Shown here piece by piece: positions 9,107-17,139 of a stretch of DNA of 56,203 nucleotides (the stretch's first letter is position 1; every line of letters starts with the position of its first letter). The notes beneath the pieces were generated by a model. That model saw only the letters and a program-made list of their open reading frames with translations. It was not told the DNA's origin and made no database searches. The translations under genes and the position numbers were made by a program. Origin of the DNA: Chloroflexota bacterium (GTDB lineage Bacteria; Chloroflexota; Anaerolineae; Promineifilales; Promineifilaceae); the NCBI GenBank assembly GCA_022616275.1, contig JAKEFB010000191.1, positions 1 through 56,203 on the forward strand, written 5' to 3'.

Positions 9107-9219
9107 GGGCACAAAGGGTTAGTTCTCCAGGCAGTCTGTGGCTGCCCGGGGTGGAGGCGGGCAGGATGCCCGCGATCCCGGGCACAAAGGGTTAGTTCTC
9201 CAGGTAGTCTGTGGCGGCC
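9107..9219. repeat. Imperfect direct repeat of the Nudix gene tail
   Basis: A 40-nt segment at 9107-9146 recurs at 9180-9219 with two differences. The second copy encodes the last codons and stop of the Nudix gene (YLEN-stop, minus strand). The first lies downstream of that stop. Between them is a GCGGGC-AGGAT-GCCCGC hairpin inside CCCGGG/CCCGGG. This looks like a local duplication of the gene end. Confidence 0.75.
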
Positions 9220-9623
9220 ACTTTGTTTAGTAGGGTGCGTTCGTTGTCGTAGGAGAGGAGGGCGGCGGCAGCGGCGGGGGGAAGCCAGCGGAGGGCGTCG
9301 GTTTCGTCGTTGGGGACAAAGGGGTGTTGTTCGACGAGGTGCATGTGCCAGAAAAGGACGATCTTGGCCGCGTCCCCGAGGCTGTAACAGGCGCAGCCGG
9401 CAAAGGCGCCCAGGCGGGCCTGGCAGCCGGTCTCTTCGGCGACCTCGCGCAGGGCGGCGGCCGGCCAGGACTCGCCGTCGTCTACTTTTCCTTTGGGGAG
9501 GGTCCAGTCGTCGTAGCGCGGCCGGTGGACGAGGGCCAGTTCTGGTCCCTGGGCTGATTGCCGCCAGAGGAGGCCGCCGGCGGCCTGGATGATCCTGCTT
9601 TCAGTCGCTTCGTCCGGGGTCAC
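9192..9623 (-). CDS. Nudix hydrolase
   Basis: Hydrolyses a nucleoside diphosphate linked to another group; the substrate is not readable. It is 143 residues. The 23-residue Nudix box occupies residues 45-67, with G45, E51, R59-E60, E63-E64 and G66 in canonical positions, and is preceded by DDWTLPKG. The overall form resembles the diadenosine polyphosphate/MutT-like group (LVHRPRYDDWTLPKGK). It converges with nhaA and is separated from the response regulator operon by a 113-nt repeat-containing gap. Its last codons are duplicated downstream. Confidence 0.9.
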   Translation of the reverse strand: MTPDEATESRIIQAAGGLLWRQSAQGPELALVHRPRYDDWTLPKGKVDDGESWPAAALREVAEETGCQARLGAFAGCACYSLGDAAKIVLFWHMHLVEQHPFVPNDETDALRWLPPAAAAALLSYDNERTLLNKVAATDYLEN

Positions 9624-9640
9624 GGGTTTCCTGAAAAAAA

Positions 9641-9736
9641 GCCACGAATTACACGAATTATACGAATTAATCTTGATTCATGGTGTGGGTTGCTGGCGCA
9701 GCCGGCCAATCTCTAAGCTCTAATCTCCAATCTCTC
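9641..9736. repeat. Dispersed intergenic repeats (CACGAATTACACGAATT and AATCTCTAATCTCC families)
   Basis: GCCACGAATTACACGAATT at 9641 recurs at 13346, and both are followed by TTCATGGTG. At 9709-9736 the words AATCTCTAAGCTCTAATCTCC resemble the hairpin arms between sdhA and sdhB at 40161-40207. The two copies of the first family bracket the kinase-to-regulator operon. Confidence 0.6.
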
Positions 9737-10384
9737 CTATAGTTCAATCAGTCCCTGCTGGGCGGCGATGGCGACGGCTTCGGTGCGGTTGCCGGCGTTG
9801 AGTTTGCTGAGGATGGAGCTGACATGGAATTTGACGGTCCGCTCGCTGATGACGAGGCCGGCGGCAATTTCTTTGTTCTGGAGGCCCTGGGCCAGGAGCC
9901 GGAGGACGTCTAATTCGCGGGGGGTCAGTTCCTCGGTCCCGGCCGGCTCTTCTCGTTGGGCGCTGACCTGGCGGAGGAGCTTGGAGGCAACGACCGGCTG
10001 CAGGAGGGACCCACCGGCGTGGACGACGCGGACGGCCTGGAATATATCCTCGCGCGGGGCGCCTTTCAAGAGGTAGCCGGCGGCGCCGGCCTGGACGGCC
10101 TGCAAAATGCGCTCGTCGGTGTCGAAGACGGTGAAGATGATGACGCGGGCTTCGGGGTTGGCCTGGCGCAACTGGCGCAGGGCGGCCGCCCCGTCGAGTT
10201 CGGGCATTTCCAGGTCGAGTAAGACGACGTCGGGCTGGAGGGCGGTAAATTGCTGGACTGCTTCGCGGCCGGTGCTGGCCTCGCCGACGACGAGGAAGTC
10301 GGGCTGGGTGCTGAGGACGGCCGCCAGGCCGTCCCGGACGACGGGGTGGTCGTCGGCGATGAGAATGCGGATTACTTCTGTCAC
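9737..10384 (-). CDS. NarL/LuxR-family response regulator
   Basis: A DNA-binding regulator switched on by phosphorylation, 215 residues. The receiver domain (about 5-120) has the acidic pair D11-D12, the phosphorylation site D57 in [13 protein letters not shown], and the conserved K in LLKGAP. The C-terminal LuxR HTH (about 150-212) begins [15 protein letters not shown] and contains [16 protein letters not shown]. It starts with GTG at 10384, overlapping the upstream gene's stop as GTGA, with GGGGGGAA as ribosome binding site. The likely cognate histidine kinase is three genes upstream in the same operon, separated by an ATPase and a DUF4276 gene of lower G+C. Confidence 0.93.
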   Translation of the reverse strand: MTEVIRILIADDHPVVRDGLAAVLSTQPDFLVVGEASTGREAVQQFTALQPDVVLLDLEMPELDGAAALRQLRQANPEARVIIFTVFDTDERILQAVQAGAAGYLLKGAPREDIFQAVRVVHAGGSLLQPVVASKLLRQVSAQREEPAGTEELTPRELDVLRLLAQGLQNKEIAAGLVISERTVKFHVSSILSKLNAGNRTEAVAIAAQQGLIEL

Positions 10385-11046
10385 TTCCCCCCCGCTGCTT
10401 CAAGTCGTGCCAGCCAGGTATTAAAATGGCGGCACTCCTTGCGAATAGCATCCAGGCCAATCTCAAGCGCAATCAGCGTTCCATGGAGCGGCTTGTTATA
10501 CTCGGGGAATAGCGACTCCAGCCGTTTGGATGGCGCTGTTTTGGGGTTGTCATCAATTTCTTCAGGCGACTTAAAAGCTTGTCGAATCGCCACCAACTCA
10601 TTTAACCTGTTCAACTGGGTAAACTGAAGGGCGATCTTTTCCACATCAACAAACAACAGTGCTTCAAACTCGTGAAGTGATAAGTAGGGGAAAAAGGCCG
10701 GCCGATCAATATCCTGGGCAAAAGACTTTTCAAGATGGGCAACACGGGTGTAACAGTTTCCACGGGGTAAAGTGTTCATTCCCGGAAAGTCTCTGGGCAA
10801 GGCGTAAAAATCAAGCATGGTTGTTACCACTGCCGCGTCACTATCATTCAAGAGCCGTACCACGTCGTTTTTAACCTTGCCATAAGAGCTGAGACCACCC
10901 TTGAAATGCGGCCCGGCGGCTGTTCTTTTTGTCTTAACCAAAGTTGGGATAGGTTCCACATCTCTGGTCCGTAAGTGGGGTGCTAAGACACGGTTGACAA
11001 ACGTTTCCTCAGTTAATCCCTCAACGAGAATTAGAACCCGCTTCAC
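10381..11046 (-). CDS. DUF4276 (TOPRIM-like) protein, partner of the adjacent ATPase
   Basis: About 221 residues from a GTG at 11046. This start lies just after the upstream stop, has GGAGGGAG before it, and places the first beta strand KRVLILVEG at the N terminus. An ATG at 11082 would add 12 residues. Features typical of DUF4276 are VEGLTEE (E9), [15 protein letters not shown] (D79 onward) and [11 protein letters not shown] (E126, E128). These resemble the acidic positions of the TOPRIM fold used by OLD-family nucleases; I infer a nuclease or nucleotide-cleaving role, not proven. It pairs with the RecF-like ATPase (stop-start adjacency) and overlaps the response regulator by GTGA. G+C is visibly lower than in the flanking two-component genes (27 of 60 in 10561-10620). 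Confidence 0.82.
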   Translation of the reverse strand: MKRVLILVEGLTEETFVNRVLAPHLRTRDVEPIPTLVKTKRTAAGPHFKGGLSSYGKVKNDVVRLLNDSDAAVVTTMLDFYALPRDFPGMNTLPRGNCYTRVAHLEKSFAQDIDRPAFFPYLSLHEFEALLFVDVEKIALQFTQLNRLNELVAIRQAFKSPEEIDDNPKTAPSKRLESLFPEYNKPLHGTLIALEIGLDAIRKECRHFNTWLARLEAAGGK

Positions 11047-11048
11047 CT

Positions 11049-12146
11049 CTATGGTCTCCCTCCAATAACGTTCTTCTCCCATAGTTCGCCCAGACTGTAT
11101 TCATCCAGCCAGTCTTGTAGCTGTGGTAAAGATTGCCGTGTGAATAATGACCGCCCTTCCTCTCTGTCTACAATAATAATATCCTCAGGCGCAAACTGGT
11201 TCACCAGGGTAACAGACTGGGTGGTAACAATGACCTGCCTTTTCGTCGAGACGCTACGCAGTAGACTGGCCAACAGAGTAATCGCGTAAGGATGAAGACC
11301 AAGCTCTGGCTCGTCAATAAGAATGGTAGCGGGTAGCGTTTCATCCGGTTGTAAAAGAAGTGTCGCCAGGCAGATGAAACGCAACGTACCATCTGATAGA
11401 ACGTAAGCGCCAAAGGGAGAGTCAGAACCGACTTCACGCCATTCGAGACGAATCTTATTTGGGTTAAGGGGATCGGGGCGAAGAAGAAAATTGTCAAAGA
11501 AAGGAGCTACGAGGCGAATCGTCTGTACGATCCGGTCGTAATAGACCGGCTCCGTTTCTTGTATGCGATAGAGGAACGCAGCCAGATTACCGGCATCCAC
11601 TCTCAGGGAAGCATTGTCGTTTATATCGCCGGTGAGCTTGACTTTAGCAGTATCACTTGTGTCGTGAAAATGATAAACACGCCAGCTTTTGAGGGCCTGT
11701 AATACGTAACTACCAATTCGCGTCTTGCCTCTTCCAAAGTCGTCTACGAGTTCTGTTTCCTCATTGCCTACTCCTAGAAGCTCATCGTAAGGTCTCTCGT
11801 AGAGAGTATGGTCATGAAACCAAACTGTTTCTTCAGCAAAAAAGAGCCTGTCTTCGACGGTTGGGGCCAGCTTAAAAATGTAGCCATTTTGCCCAAAGTG
11901 TAATTGTACATAAATAGAGTCTGTTATTTTGCTGCCGTAATGCAGTAAAGCATTTGCCCCACCTGACTGGGCCACAAACGACTGTAATCTGCGCGCCACA
12001 ATCTGACTTACCAGGTTAAAAACCGAAATAAAGTTGCTTTTACCCGCGCCATTCGCTCCGACCAGGATATTAAGAGGTCGCAACTCTATATCCATTTCCT
12101 TAATTGACTTAAAGCCGGCTATTTCAATGCGATCAAGGGTGGTCAT
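11049..12146 (-). CDS. RecF/OLD-like AAA ATPase (AAA_21 type)
   Basis: A 365-residue SMC/ABC-type ATPase. Walker A is GANGAGKSN at 30-38, the signature is LSDGTLRF at 250-257, and Walker B is TILIDEPELGLHP at 274-286. It is followed by VIVTTQSVTLVNQF where ABC ATPases carry the switch region. The short middle domain lacks a long coiled coil, as in the ATPases that pair with DUF4276, DUF4435 or RloB proteins. Such pairs act as, or are suspected to be, anti-phage systems. It overlaps the kinase gene by 14 nt and is followed at once by the DUF4276 gene. Codons and G+C differ from the flanking kinase and regulator, suggesting acquisition as a cassette. Confidence 0.9.
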   Translation of the reverse strand: MTTLDRIEIAGFKSIKEMDIELRPLNILVGANGAGKSNFISVFNLVSQIVARRLQSFVAQSGGANALLHYGSKITDSIYVQLHFGQNGYIFKLAPTVEDRLFFAEETVWFHDHTLYERPYDELLGVGNEETELVDDFGRGKTRIGSYVLQALKSWRVYHFHDTSDTAKVKLTGDINDNASLRVDAGNLAAFLYRIQETEPVYYDRIVQTIRLVAPFFDNFLLRPDPLNPNKIRLEWREVGSDSPFGAYVLSDGTLRFICLATLLLQPDETLPATILIDEPELGLHPYAITLLASLLRSVSTKRQVIVTTQSVTLVNQFAPEDIIIVDREEGRSLFTRQSLPQLQDWLDEYSLGELWEKNVIGGRP

Positions 12147-13329
12147 TTGTTTCAGTTCCTGTCAGGGATACGGTTACTTCGAGCCGGGTGCCTTCGCCGG
12201 GGCTGCTTTCCAAACGGAGACGGCCGCCGAGGAGCCTGGCTCGCTCGCTTAGCCCGACCAGGCCATAGCGGTGGCGGGCGACCTGGCTGGGATCGAAGCC
12301 GCGGCCGTCGTCTTCGATGATGAGGCGGATTTCGGCCGGGGTCGTCAGGAGTTGGACGTGGACGCGGCCGGCGGCGGCGTGCTGGACGACGTTGGCCAGG
12401 GCTTCCTGGGCAATGCGGTAGAGGCCGGCTTCGAGGCGGACGGGCAGCGGCCGGCTGCCGCCGGTCACTTCCACGGTGACTTTAAAGCCGCCACGGGCAG
12501 CTTCCAGGCGAGCCAGCAGCTCCAGCGCCTCGGCCAGGCTGCGGCCCTCCAGGGGGGCGGCGCGCAAGTCGAGGACGGAGCGGCGGGCTTCTTCGAGGTT
12601 GGCCCGGGTCAGGGCGAGGGCCTGGCGGACGGCCTGGCGGGCGCGGGTGGGGTCCAGGCCGGCTTCGAGCAGGGCGTCGGCCGATTCGAGTTGGAGGGTG
12701 ACGGCCGAGAGGCCTTGGGCCAGGGTGTCGTGAATTTCGCGGGCCAGCCGGTTGCGCTCCTGGACGGCGCCGAGTTGGGCGCTCTTGTTGAAGAGGCGGG
12801 CGCGCTCGACGGCAATGCTGAGCAGGTCGCCGACGGTGTGGAGGAGGCGCAAGTCGTCGGCCGACAGCTCGCGCCAGTCGGAGCTGGCCACGTTGAGGAC
12901 GCCGAGCTTCTTCTCGTTGGCGTAAAGGGGAATGCTGGCGTGGTAGCGCAGCCCGTCGGTGCCGTCTACCAGGGACTTGAGACGGCTGCAGGTAACGACG
13001 TTGACGTTGGCCGCGCCTTCCAGGTCGCCGTCGCGATAGGTGTCGAGGCAGTAGCAGGTGCCTTCCATGCGGCGGGGGTTGTTGGCCAGGGCCGGCGGCA
13101 AATTTTGGGAGGCGGCCAGGTAGGATTCGCCGGTCTCTTCGTGCAGCAGCCAGACCCAGGCGGTGTGCAGGTTGAGCAGCTCGGCGACCTGGGCCAGGGC
13201 GGCCTGGAGGGCCTGGTCGAGGTCTACGGAGCGGTTGAGGGCCTCGGTGATGGTATTGAGGATGGATAGTTCCCGGTTTCGCCGCCGCAGTTTTTGGGCG
13301 TCAGATTCGACCAGGGGTATCTCGGACAT
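12133..13329 (-). CDS. GAF-domain sensor histidine kinase (NarL-type, HisKA_3)
   Basis: A soluble two-component sensor of about 398 residues. A short N-terminal coiled coil leads into a GAF domain (about 35-185) that should bind a small ligand or cofactor. The dimerisation and phosphoacceptor segment RLAREIHDTLAQGLS follows (His200), and then an HATPase domain with EALANVVQHA and DDGRGFD (about 309-346). I chose ATG at 13329; a GTG at 13350 lies inside a dispersed intergenic repeat and is less likely. There are no membrane segments. It is first in an overlapping four-gene operon ending in a LuxR response regulator. Two Cys (CYCLD and VVTCSRL) lie inside the GAF domain; a metal or redox sensing role is possible but unproven. 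Confidence 0.92.
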   Translation of the reverse strand: MSEIPLVESDAQKLRRRNRELSILNTITEALNRSVDLDQALQAALAQVAELLNLHTAWVWLLHEETGESYLAASQNLPPALANNPRRMEGTCYCLDTYRDGDLEGAANVNVVTCSRLKSLVDGTDGLRYHASIPLYANEKKLGVLNVASSDWRELSADDLRLLHTVGDLLSIAVERARLFNKSAQLGAVQERNRLAREIHDTLAQGLSAVTLQLESADALLEAGLDPTRARQAVRQALALTRANLEEARRSVLDLRAAPLEGRSLAEALELLARLEAARGGFKVTVEVTGGSRPLPVRLEAGLYRIAQEALANVVQHAAAGRVHVQLLTTPAEIRLIIEDDGRGFDPSQVARHRYGLVGLSERARLLGGRLRLESSPGEGTRLEVTVSLTGTETNDHP

Positions 13330-13706
13330 AACTCTTTCAAAAACAGCCACGAATTACACGAATTGATTTTGCTTCATGGTGGTTGGCTTCTGCCTCTGTG
13401 AACTTCTACCAGGGAACAGTTTACACTAACGTGGGCAGAGGGCAAGGGGGCGAGTTTGCGAGTTGGCGAGTCTGCGGGTTTGCAAGTGGCGAGTGGCAGG
13501 GGGCAGGGGGCAGGGGAGCAGGGGGAAGACAGGGGGACAAGGAGAGGGGGAGACAAGGGGCAGGGGGGCAGGTGTCAAGTGCCAGGTGTCAGGTGTCAGG
13601 TGTCAGGTGAGGAAAGCTACTTGGCACTTGGCACGGAAGCACTTGACACGGACTATGGTACACTCGCCGGGCGGCGGGATGTGGGCTACAATTTTGTGAA
13701 GATTCT
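13330..13706. other. Divergent intergenic region filled with low-complexity repeats
   Basis: About 375 nt between the kinase and coaX, with no gene. It holds the CACGAATTACACGAATT repeat (13346-13364), GCGAGTTTGCGAGT-type words (about 13448-13495), a G-rich run with GGGGGCAGGGGGCAGG and GGACAAGGAGAGG words (13497-13570), and CAGGTGTCAAGTGCC / CACTTGGCACTTGACAC words (13569-13647) that can fold on themselves. Promoters for both genes must lie here, but I see no convincing hexamer pair. TACAAT at 13686-13691 is a possible -10 for coaX. Confidence 0.65.
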
Positions 13707-14555
13707 ATGTTACTGGCGATTGACATTGGGAATACGAACATTACGCTGGGTCTGTGGAGCGGCCAGGAGTGGACCCGGCAGTGGCGCTTGCGCACGGTCC
13801 ACGACCAGACGGTGGACGAGTATGGCGTTTACCTGAAGGCGTTGCTACGCGAAGCGGGAGTGGACGGCCAGGCAGGCGGCCGGGTAGACGGGGCGATCAT
13901 GTCGAGCGTGGTGCCGCCGCTGACGGCCACTTTTGCCGCCGTCTGCCGCGATTACCTGGGACAGGAGGCGCTGCAGGTACACGCCGGCCTGCCGACGGGC
14001 ATCGAGGTGGCGACTGAGAACCCGGCCGAAGTGGGCGCGGACCGGATTGTCAATGCGGCCGCGGCTTATCACCTCTACCCCGGGGCCAGTATTATCGTGG
14101 ACATGGGCACGGCGACGACTTTTGACGTGGTCTCGGCGGCGGGCGAATTGCTAGGGGTAGCGATTGCCCCGGGGCTGGGGCTGGCGGCGGCGGCCCTGGC
14201 CAGCCGGGCGGCCCAACTGAGCCGGGTGGCGCTGGAAGCGCCGCCGCAGGCTATCGGCCGGAACACCGTTCACTCCATGCAATCGGGCCTCATCTTTGGT
14301 TACGTGGGGTTGATTGAAGGGCTGGTCGGCCGGATTACGGCCGAGCTGCAGGAGCGGTATGGGCCAATCAAGGTGACGGTGATCGGCACGGGCGGGCTGA
14401 TCAGCCTGATCAGCCAGCACACGACGGTGATTGAGCAGGTGGACCCGTGGCTGACGTTGACGGGGCTGCGGCTGATTTACGAACTCAATAGAGGGGGAGA
14501 GGGGGTGAGGGGGGCAAGGGAGCAGGGGAGAGGGGGTGAGGGGGTGAGGGGGTGA
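13707..14555 (+). CDS. coaX: Type III pantothenate kinase
   Basis: Phosphorylates pantothenate, the first step to coenzyme A. The ASKHA-fold phosphate loop is IDIGNTNITLG (5-15). NPAEVGADRIVNA (105-117) and VDMGTATTFD (131-140) are the other family signatures. It is 282 residues against roughly 255-260 usual. The family homology ends at about LRLIYELNR, and the last 20 or so residues (Gly, Arg and Glu) are read from a G-rich intergenic repeat in which the stop also lies. The gene overlaps the next start as GTGA. Type III enzymes need a monovalent cation and are not feedback-inhibited by CoA; that is family knowledge. Confidence 0.95.
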   Translation: MLLAIDIGNTNITLGLWSGQEWTRQWRLRTVHDQTVDEYGVYLKALLREAGVDGQAGGRVDGAIMSSVVPPLTATFAAVCRDYLGQEALQVHAGLPTGIEVATENPAEVGADRIVNAAAAYHLYPGASIIVDMGTATTFDVVSAAGELLGVAIAPGLGLAAAALASRAAQLSRVALEAPPQAIGRNTVHSMQSGLIFGYVGLIEGLVGRITAELQERYGPIKVTVIGTGGLISLISQHTTVIEQVDPWLTLTGLRLIYELNRGGEGVRGAREQGRGGEGVRG

Positions 14556-14560
14556 CAAGG
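14493..14560. repeat. G-rich low-complexity repeat covering the coaX 3' end
   Basis: GGGGGAGAGGGGGTGAGG-like units run across the last codons and stop of coaX and the start codon of the next gene. The same kind of sequence occurs in intergenic DNA at about 6290-6330, 13497-13570 and 27521-27668. It has entered the coding sequence here. Confidence 0.75.
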
Positions 14561-16102
14561 GGTATTATCTTTTGCTTGTTCCTGGGGCTGGTGCTGGGGG
14601 TGGGGTGCCAGCCGGCGTTGCTGGAGCCGCCACGGCTGGCGACGCAGACGGCCCAGGCCCAGGCCTCGCCGACGGCCACGGTCCCACCCCTGATCCTGGA
14701 GCAGCCGACGCCGACGGCCGGGGCGGCGATCAGCCCGACGCTGGCCGTGGCCACCGAGGAAGCCACGCCCAGCCCGATTATCACGCTATGGGCCAACGAA
14801 ACGTCGCCGGCCCACGAGGCGCTGCTGGAACAAATGGCCGGCCGTTTCCAGGAGACGACCGGCATCCAGGTCGAGGTTATCCTGGTCTCGCCTTCCCTGT
14901 TGCCGGAGCTGATCCGGACGGCGGCGGTCTCCAACAACCTGCCCGACCTGGTGCTGCACCCGGTGGAATACAGTATTGGCTGGGTGGAGGACGGCATCCT
15001 GGACCCCGGCGCGGCTACGGCCGTGGTCGAGCAGTTGGGCCGGGAGACGTTTGACGCCGGCGCCCTGGCCATGGTCACCGTTGACGAAGAGGCCGGCCTG
15101 GTGGCGGCCATTCCCAGCGACGGCTACCAGCAACTGATTATTTACCGGACCGACTGGTTTGAGGAGCAAGGGCTGGCCCCGCCGGAGAGTTACGAGGCTT
15201 TGCTGGCGGCGGCCGAGCGTTTCTTTGAGCCGGACAGCGTCGTTTCCGGCCTGGTCATCCCGACCGATTCCGACCTGATAACGACGCAGCAGGCGTTTGA
15301 GCAAATTGCCGCAGCTAACGGCTGCGAACTGGTAGACCGCAAGGGCGAGGTGACGCTGCTGCACCCGGCCTGCCTGGAGGCGCTGGACTTTTACTTTTCG
15401 CTGGTTAACCAGTATAGCCCTCTCGGCGTGCAGACGGATATTAGCGCGCTGAACGCTTACCTGGCCGGCCGGACGGGCATTATTATCGCTTCTCCCTCTG
15501 TTCTGCCCAAGCTGGCCGGGCTGGACGAACAGTTCCCGCCCACCTGCCCACAATGCGCCACGCCGACCTACCTGGCCGAAAACAGCGGCTTTATCACCGA
15601 ACTACAGGGTATGGGCCAGTTCGCGACGACGGCCGGCCTGGGCGAGATGACTTTGCTGGGCATCACCGGCGTGGCCGAGGCAGAGGCGGCGGCCTTGGCT
15701 CGCTACTGGTTCGAGGAGGGTTACCTGGAGTGGCTGGCCCTGGAGCCGGAGCGGAAAGCGCCGCTGCGCCTGGGAACGGCCGGGCAGCCGCAGCGTTTTA
15801 TTGAGGCCTGGGGCAACCTGCCGCTGGCGGACGGCGGCCCCAGTCTGAATGACATTTACGGCCAGGACCTGGTTGACCGTCTCGGCGGCCGGGTAGCGAC
15901 TACCGACCGGTGGGGCTTTGACCAGGGCCAGGGCGCTCTGGTCGCTCTCGTCTATGAGGACCTGACGCTGTCGCCGCTGCTCCAGGAAATGTTGAGCGGC
16001 TATTTCACCAGCAGCCAGACGATTGTGGAAATGTACCGGGCCGTCGTGGACCTGATTCCCAATTACGCTTACCCACTACCGACCTCGACTCCCGAACCGT
16101 AA
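14552..16102 (+). CDS. Orphan extracellular solute-binding lipoprotein
   Basis: A 516-residue family-1 type solute-binding protein. A short signal peptide ends with lipobox LGVGC (C19), then a Pro/Thr/Ala-rich linker to about residue 75. The binding fold starts at PIITLWANETSPAHEALLEQ and contains TTGIQVEVILVS. It begins with GTG inside the G-rich repeat, overlapping the coaX stop; no good ribosome binding site other than the G-rich DNA is visible. No permease or ATPase genes lie nearby, so it either serves a transporter elsewhere or acts as a sensor. There are several Cys (CELVD, HPACLEA, PPTCPQC) outside the lipobox. Confidence 0.85.
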   Translation: MTRGIIFCLFLGLVLGVGCQPALLEPPRLATQTAQAQASPTATVPPLILEQPTPTAGAAISPTLAVATEEATPSPIITLWANETSPAHEALLEQMAGRFQETTGIQVEVILVSPSLLPELIRTAAVSNNLPDLVLHPVEYSIGWVEDGILDPGAATAVVEQLGRETFDAGALAMVTVDEEAGLVAAIPSDGYQQLIIYRTDWFEEQGLAPPESYEALLAAAERFFEPDSVVSGLVIPTDSDLITTQQAFEQIAAANGCELVDRKGEVTLLHPACLEALDFYFSLVNQYSPLGVQTDISALNAYLAGRTGIIIASPSVLPKLAGLDEQFPPTCPQCATPTYLAENSGFITELQGMGQFATTAGLGEMTLLGITGVAEAEAAALARYWFEEGYLEWLALEPERKAPLRLGTAGQPQRFIEAWGNLPLADGGPSLNDIYGQDLVDRLGGRVATTDRWGFDQGQGALVALVYEDLTLSPLLQEMLSGYFTSSQTIVEMYRAVVDLIPNYAYPLPTSTPEP

Positions 16103-16118
16103 CTTGTGAGGAAAAGGC

Positions 16119-17138
16119 ATGAGTAGCACATTCCCCTTTGAAGAAGAGTTGTTCGGCGTTCTGAGTGACGACGACCTGTACCTGGACTGCCTGCTGGTGC
16201 GGCCGCCGAGCCTGGCCGACGAAAGGGTGGAGTCGCTCCAGGTGTGGGTGCCGCGCTACCCGTTGACGAAAAGCAGTGTGGTGACCTGCGCCCGCCAGGA
16301 GGCTAAACCTTACGGTGAGCCGGGCAGGACGGCCCACCTGGTCTTTGACCTGCGGGCGACGGGGGAAAGTGAAGGGACGCCGGGTGACAAGCGTTTTGAC
16401 ATTGATTTGAATTCGGTTCGGGCCTGGGCGCAAGAGCGTTTTGGGGAGAAGATCAGGCTGGCTTTCCTGGGTGAACCGGACGGCCGGGGGCAGGCCGCTT
16501 TGCTGCCGATCCGGCCGGGCGTGGTTGTGGAGTATTATCGTTACCCGGGCAGCCGGACGGCCGGGGCTATTCACCCACCGGTGCTGTACCTGTCCACCTA
16601 CGGCCACTTTAACCGGGGGGACGACGCCATGTGCCAGGCTCTGGCCGAGGCCGGTTACGACGTGTATGGCCTTGACCCGCTGCGCTATCTGCTGCACGCC
16701 AGCTACGCCGGCGGCCGGATCACGCCGACGGAGCTGCGGCAGGACCTGATAGCGCTGTGCCAATCACTGCCGGACCGGCCGGTGATCATTGGCCAGCCGG
16801 TAGCCGCCGGGCTGGCATTGTTATGGACGGCCGGCGTCGAGGCGGTACGTGGCGTCATTGCCATCGGCAAGGCCCAGGTAAGCTTTGCGCCACCGCACAT
16901 TTTCCAGAACGACAACGCCCACACTTATTTCTTGAGCCGCCACGTACACCGGATTGCCCCGCGGCCGGTGGCCTTTGTCATGGTCGAGGGGGACCCCCTG
17001 GGCGGGGAGGCTAACGAAATTGCGGCCTTTTTCTCTTCGGCCGGCCAGCCGCGCACGGCGGAGCGCTCCCGCGAAGTGACGCCGGCGCTGCTGAAGAAGT
17101 TGTTGGGATGGGTGGAGCAAGAGAGTCCAAAGGAATAA
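16119..17138 (+). CDS. Alpha/beta-hydrolase-like protein without a clear nucleophile
   Basis: A 339-residue protein preceded by GAGGAAAAGGC. Residues about 70-95 (HLVFDLRATGESEG) and about 155-200 (VLYLSTYGHFNRGDDAMCQALAEAG) resemble the oxyanion and early strands of an alpha/beta hydrolase. A segment near the expected nucleophile elbow reads VIIGQPVAAG, with Pro where Ser would be, so a classical GxSxG is not seen. It could be a non-catalytic or degenerate hydrolase, or have a different nucleophile. It lies in a run of same-strand genes and its stop is one nt before the next start, so it is co-expressed with the two nucleotidyltransferases. Function not known. Confidence 0.6.
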   Translation: MSSTFPFEEELFGVLSDDDLYLDCLLVRPPSLADERVESLQVWVPRYPLTKSSVVTCARQEAKPYGEPGRTAHLVFDLRATGESEGTPGDKRFDIDLNSVRAWAQERFGEKIRLAFLGEPDGRGQAALLPIRPGVVVEYYRYPGSRTAGAIHPPVLYLSTYGHFNRGDDAMCQALAEAGYDVYGLDPLRYLLHASYAGGRITPTELRQDLIALCQSLPDRPVIIGQPVAAGLALLWTAGVEAVRGVIAIGKAQVSFAPPHIFQNDNAHTYFLSRHVHRIAPRPVAFVMVEGDPLGGEANEIAAFFSSAGQPRTAERSREVTPALLKKLLGWVEQESPKE

Positions 17139-17139
17139 A

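Noticed and set aside
12271-13269. Long open frame on the plus strand opposite the histidine kinase (332 codons)
   Set aside because: High G+C codon mirror of the kinase gene; no recognisable domain, while the minus-strand product has clear GAF, HisKA and HATPase motifs.
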